Below are positions 62,845 through 64,000 of a stretch of DNA of 64,000 bases, piece after piece. A model generated the notes under the pieces. That model ran no database searches. It was not told the DNA's origin and saw only the letters and a program-made list of their open reading frames with translations. Position numbers and translations under genes: made by a program. Origin of the DNA: Metaphire vulgaris (Eukaryota; Annelida; Clitellata; Crassiclitellata; Megascolecidae); the NCBI GenBank assembly GCA_018105865.1, contig CM030869.1, forward strand, positions 4,648,025 to 4,712,024. The letters run 5' to 3'. The first letter of the stretch is position 1. Every line of letters begins with the position of its first letter.

Positions 62845-63335
62845 TAGCGACGTAGCTAGGGTGTCCGTAGGGCCATATTAAGGCGGGGGCTGAGGGGGCT
62901 GTAGCCTTCCGGCCCATCATGAAAATAGGCCCACCGATTTTCGAGATAACCTTTTTTTGCTTGTCAGCGCGATTTGGAAGAGAGATAACATTTTTTTGCT
63001 TGTCAGAGATTTTCAGTATAGGCGACAGCCATTTTTTCTCAGCCCCCCGGCCCACTCGGACCTTAATCCGGCCCTGAGCGTCCGGCGCCCGGGGACTAAA
63101 CATGCTGATGGCGTTCCCTGAACTTTAAACAAATGTCAACCTCAGAAAAAACTCTGACAAGCAAAAAAGGTCGTCACTATTGAGCGTCAGCTCAAAAGGA
63201 CGGAAAAAGACCGTCACAACTTTTACTTTTTTCCTACCTAAACCTCATTTTGGCGTCACTCTAAGCCCCATTTTGGCGCCCCTCCCCACCTCGGTGCCAG
63301 GGGCATATGTACCCTGCCCCCTAGCTACGCCTCTG
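62845..63335. mobile_element. hAT-type MITE with a second MITE nested in it
   Basis: Ends TAGCGACGTAGCTAGGG / CCCCCTAGCTACGCCTCTG, flanked by CTCGCGCA (62837-62844) and CTTGCGCA (63336-63343). Contains TGACAAGCAAAAAAGG at about 63158. Confidence 0.8.
62869..63076. mobile_element. Nested MITE (AGGGCC..ATTAAGG ends)
   Basis: Ends TAGGGCCATATTAAGG / CCTTAATCCGGCCCTGA, flanked by TGTCCG- and CGTCCG-like sequence. Two TTTTTTGCTTGTCA motifs inside (62948, 62988). Confidence 0.65.
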
Positions 63336-63688
63336 CTTGCGCAAGCATCGCTGTCTTTCTCTTTGGTCTAAAGAAGCTGCTGTTTGCCGGAGTATAGCTA
63401 CGTGGTCAACTGAGGTCCTCGACAAAGGAAACTAAGTGATGAATAATTATAATTATGGCTGTGGACTTCTAAAGACAATAATTGGTTCTCCTTAAACTCT
63501 GAACAGAACTGCAACACCCTTGGTCCTGGGAGTCGCTGACCTCAAGCAGGCCCGTCGAGAAAAATCCCGGACCCCTGGGCAGAGCAGTCACGGACACGTA
63601 CACATTTTGAAAGTTTATATTTTTAGAAAGTCTGTCCTCAAAAGAGTTCTAAAGTTTTCAATAACTATACAGAAATATACAAATCAAG

Positions 63689-63962
63689 CAGGGACGTCAT
63701 TTGGGGGGCAGGGGGGCATTTGCCCCCCTGATTTTTAGAGTAAAAAATTTTTTTCGCCAATGTTCAATGTTTGTGTTATTTAGAGTTTTTACACATACCA
63801 ATTGTCTGGCTAAATAGGTTAAAATACACTGGAAAGTAACTAATCGTTATTAGCGACTGAATGACTGACAAGCAAAAAAAGGTCGTCAACATTTTTGCAA
63901 ACTTGTCAGGTCGAAAGTGTTTTTGCCCCCCCCCCCTGAAAAACAGTGAAATGACGTCTCTG
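63689..63962. mobile_element. 274-bp hAT-type MITE
   Basis: Ends CAGGGACGTCATTT / AAATGACGTCTCTG, flanked by the exact 8-bp duplication AAATCAAG (63681-63688, 63963-63970). Contains ACTGACAAGCAAAAAAAGGT. Last feature of the window. Confidence 0.9.
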
Positions 63963-64000
63963 AAATCAAGTGTGAAAAAGTGGTGATGACCATGTTTTCG

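Overview
This is a eukaryotic, multi-exon, AT-rich window densely packed with transposable elements. It comes from a non-vertebrate animal, most likely a marine invertebrate: the genes look metazoan, and the repeats are L2/CR1-like LINEs ending in short tandem repeats plus hundreds-of-bp hAT-type elements. I cannot name the species or phylum from sequence alone. The standard genetic code fits every exon.

Layout. (1) 1526-1768, minus strand: first coding exon of a phosphoglucomutase-1-type gene; the rest lies left of the window. (2) 4466-18814, minus strand: a complete NCKIPSD/SPIN90 homologue (SH3 domain first, C-terminal leucine-rich domain last). I assembled it from 12 exons whose splice phases all agree (about 654 aa). 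(3) 18815-24421: the divergent intergenic region, almost entirely transposon-derived. (4) 24422-57183, plus strand: a complete TUT4/TUT7-type terminal uridylyltransferase, assembled from 23 exons with consistent phases (5076 nt, 1691 aa). It carries a C2H2 finger, an inactive nucleotidyltransferase module, a CCHC knuckle, an active nucleotidyltransferase module (D853, D855, D914), a second CCHC knuckle and a long low-complexity C-terminus. (5) 57305-64000: no host gene seen, only DNA-transposon remnants, LINE tails and microsatellites.

The three genes have unrelated cellular jobs (sugar-phosphate metabolism, actin/Arp2/3 regulation, RNA 3' uridylation), and nothing suggests they work together. 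What is unusual is the mobile DNA. Many insertions can be read to the base from exact 8-bp (hAT) or 11-12-bp (LINE) target-site duplications. Several are nested, one as hAT containing LINE containing LINE about 60 bp before TUT exon 9. Two copies of one LINE family lie in opposite orientation on either side of that exon. A 14-mer, TTTTTTGCTTGTCA, recurs inside many of the small hAT-like elements. I found no CRISPR array, operon, bacterial-type system or RNA gene, and no convincing new multi-gene system.
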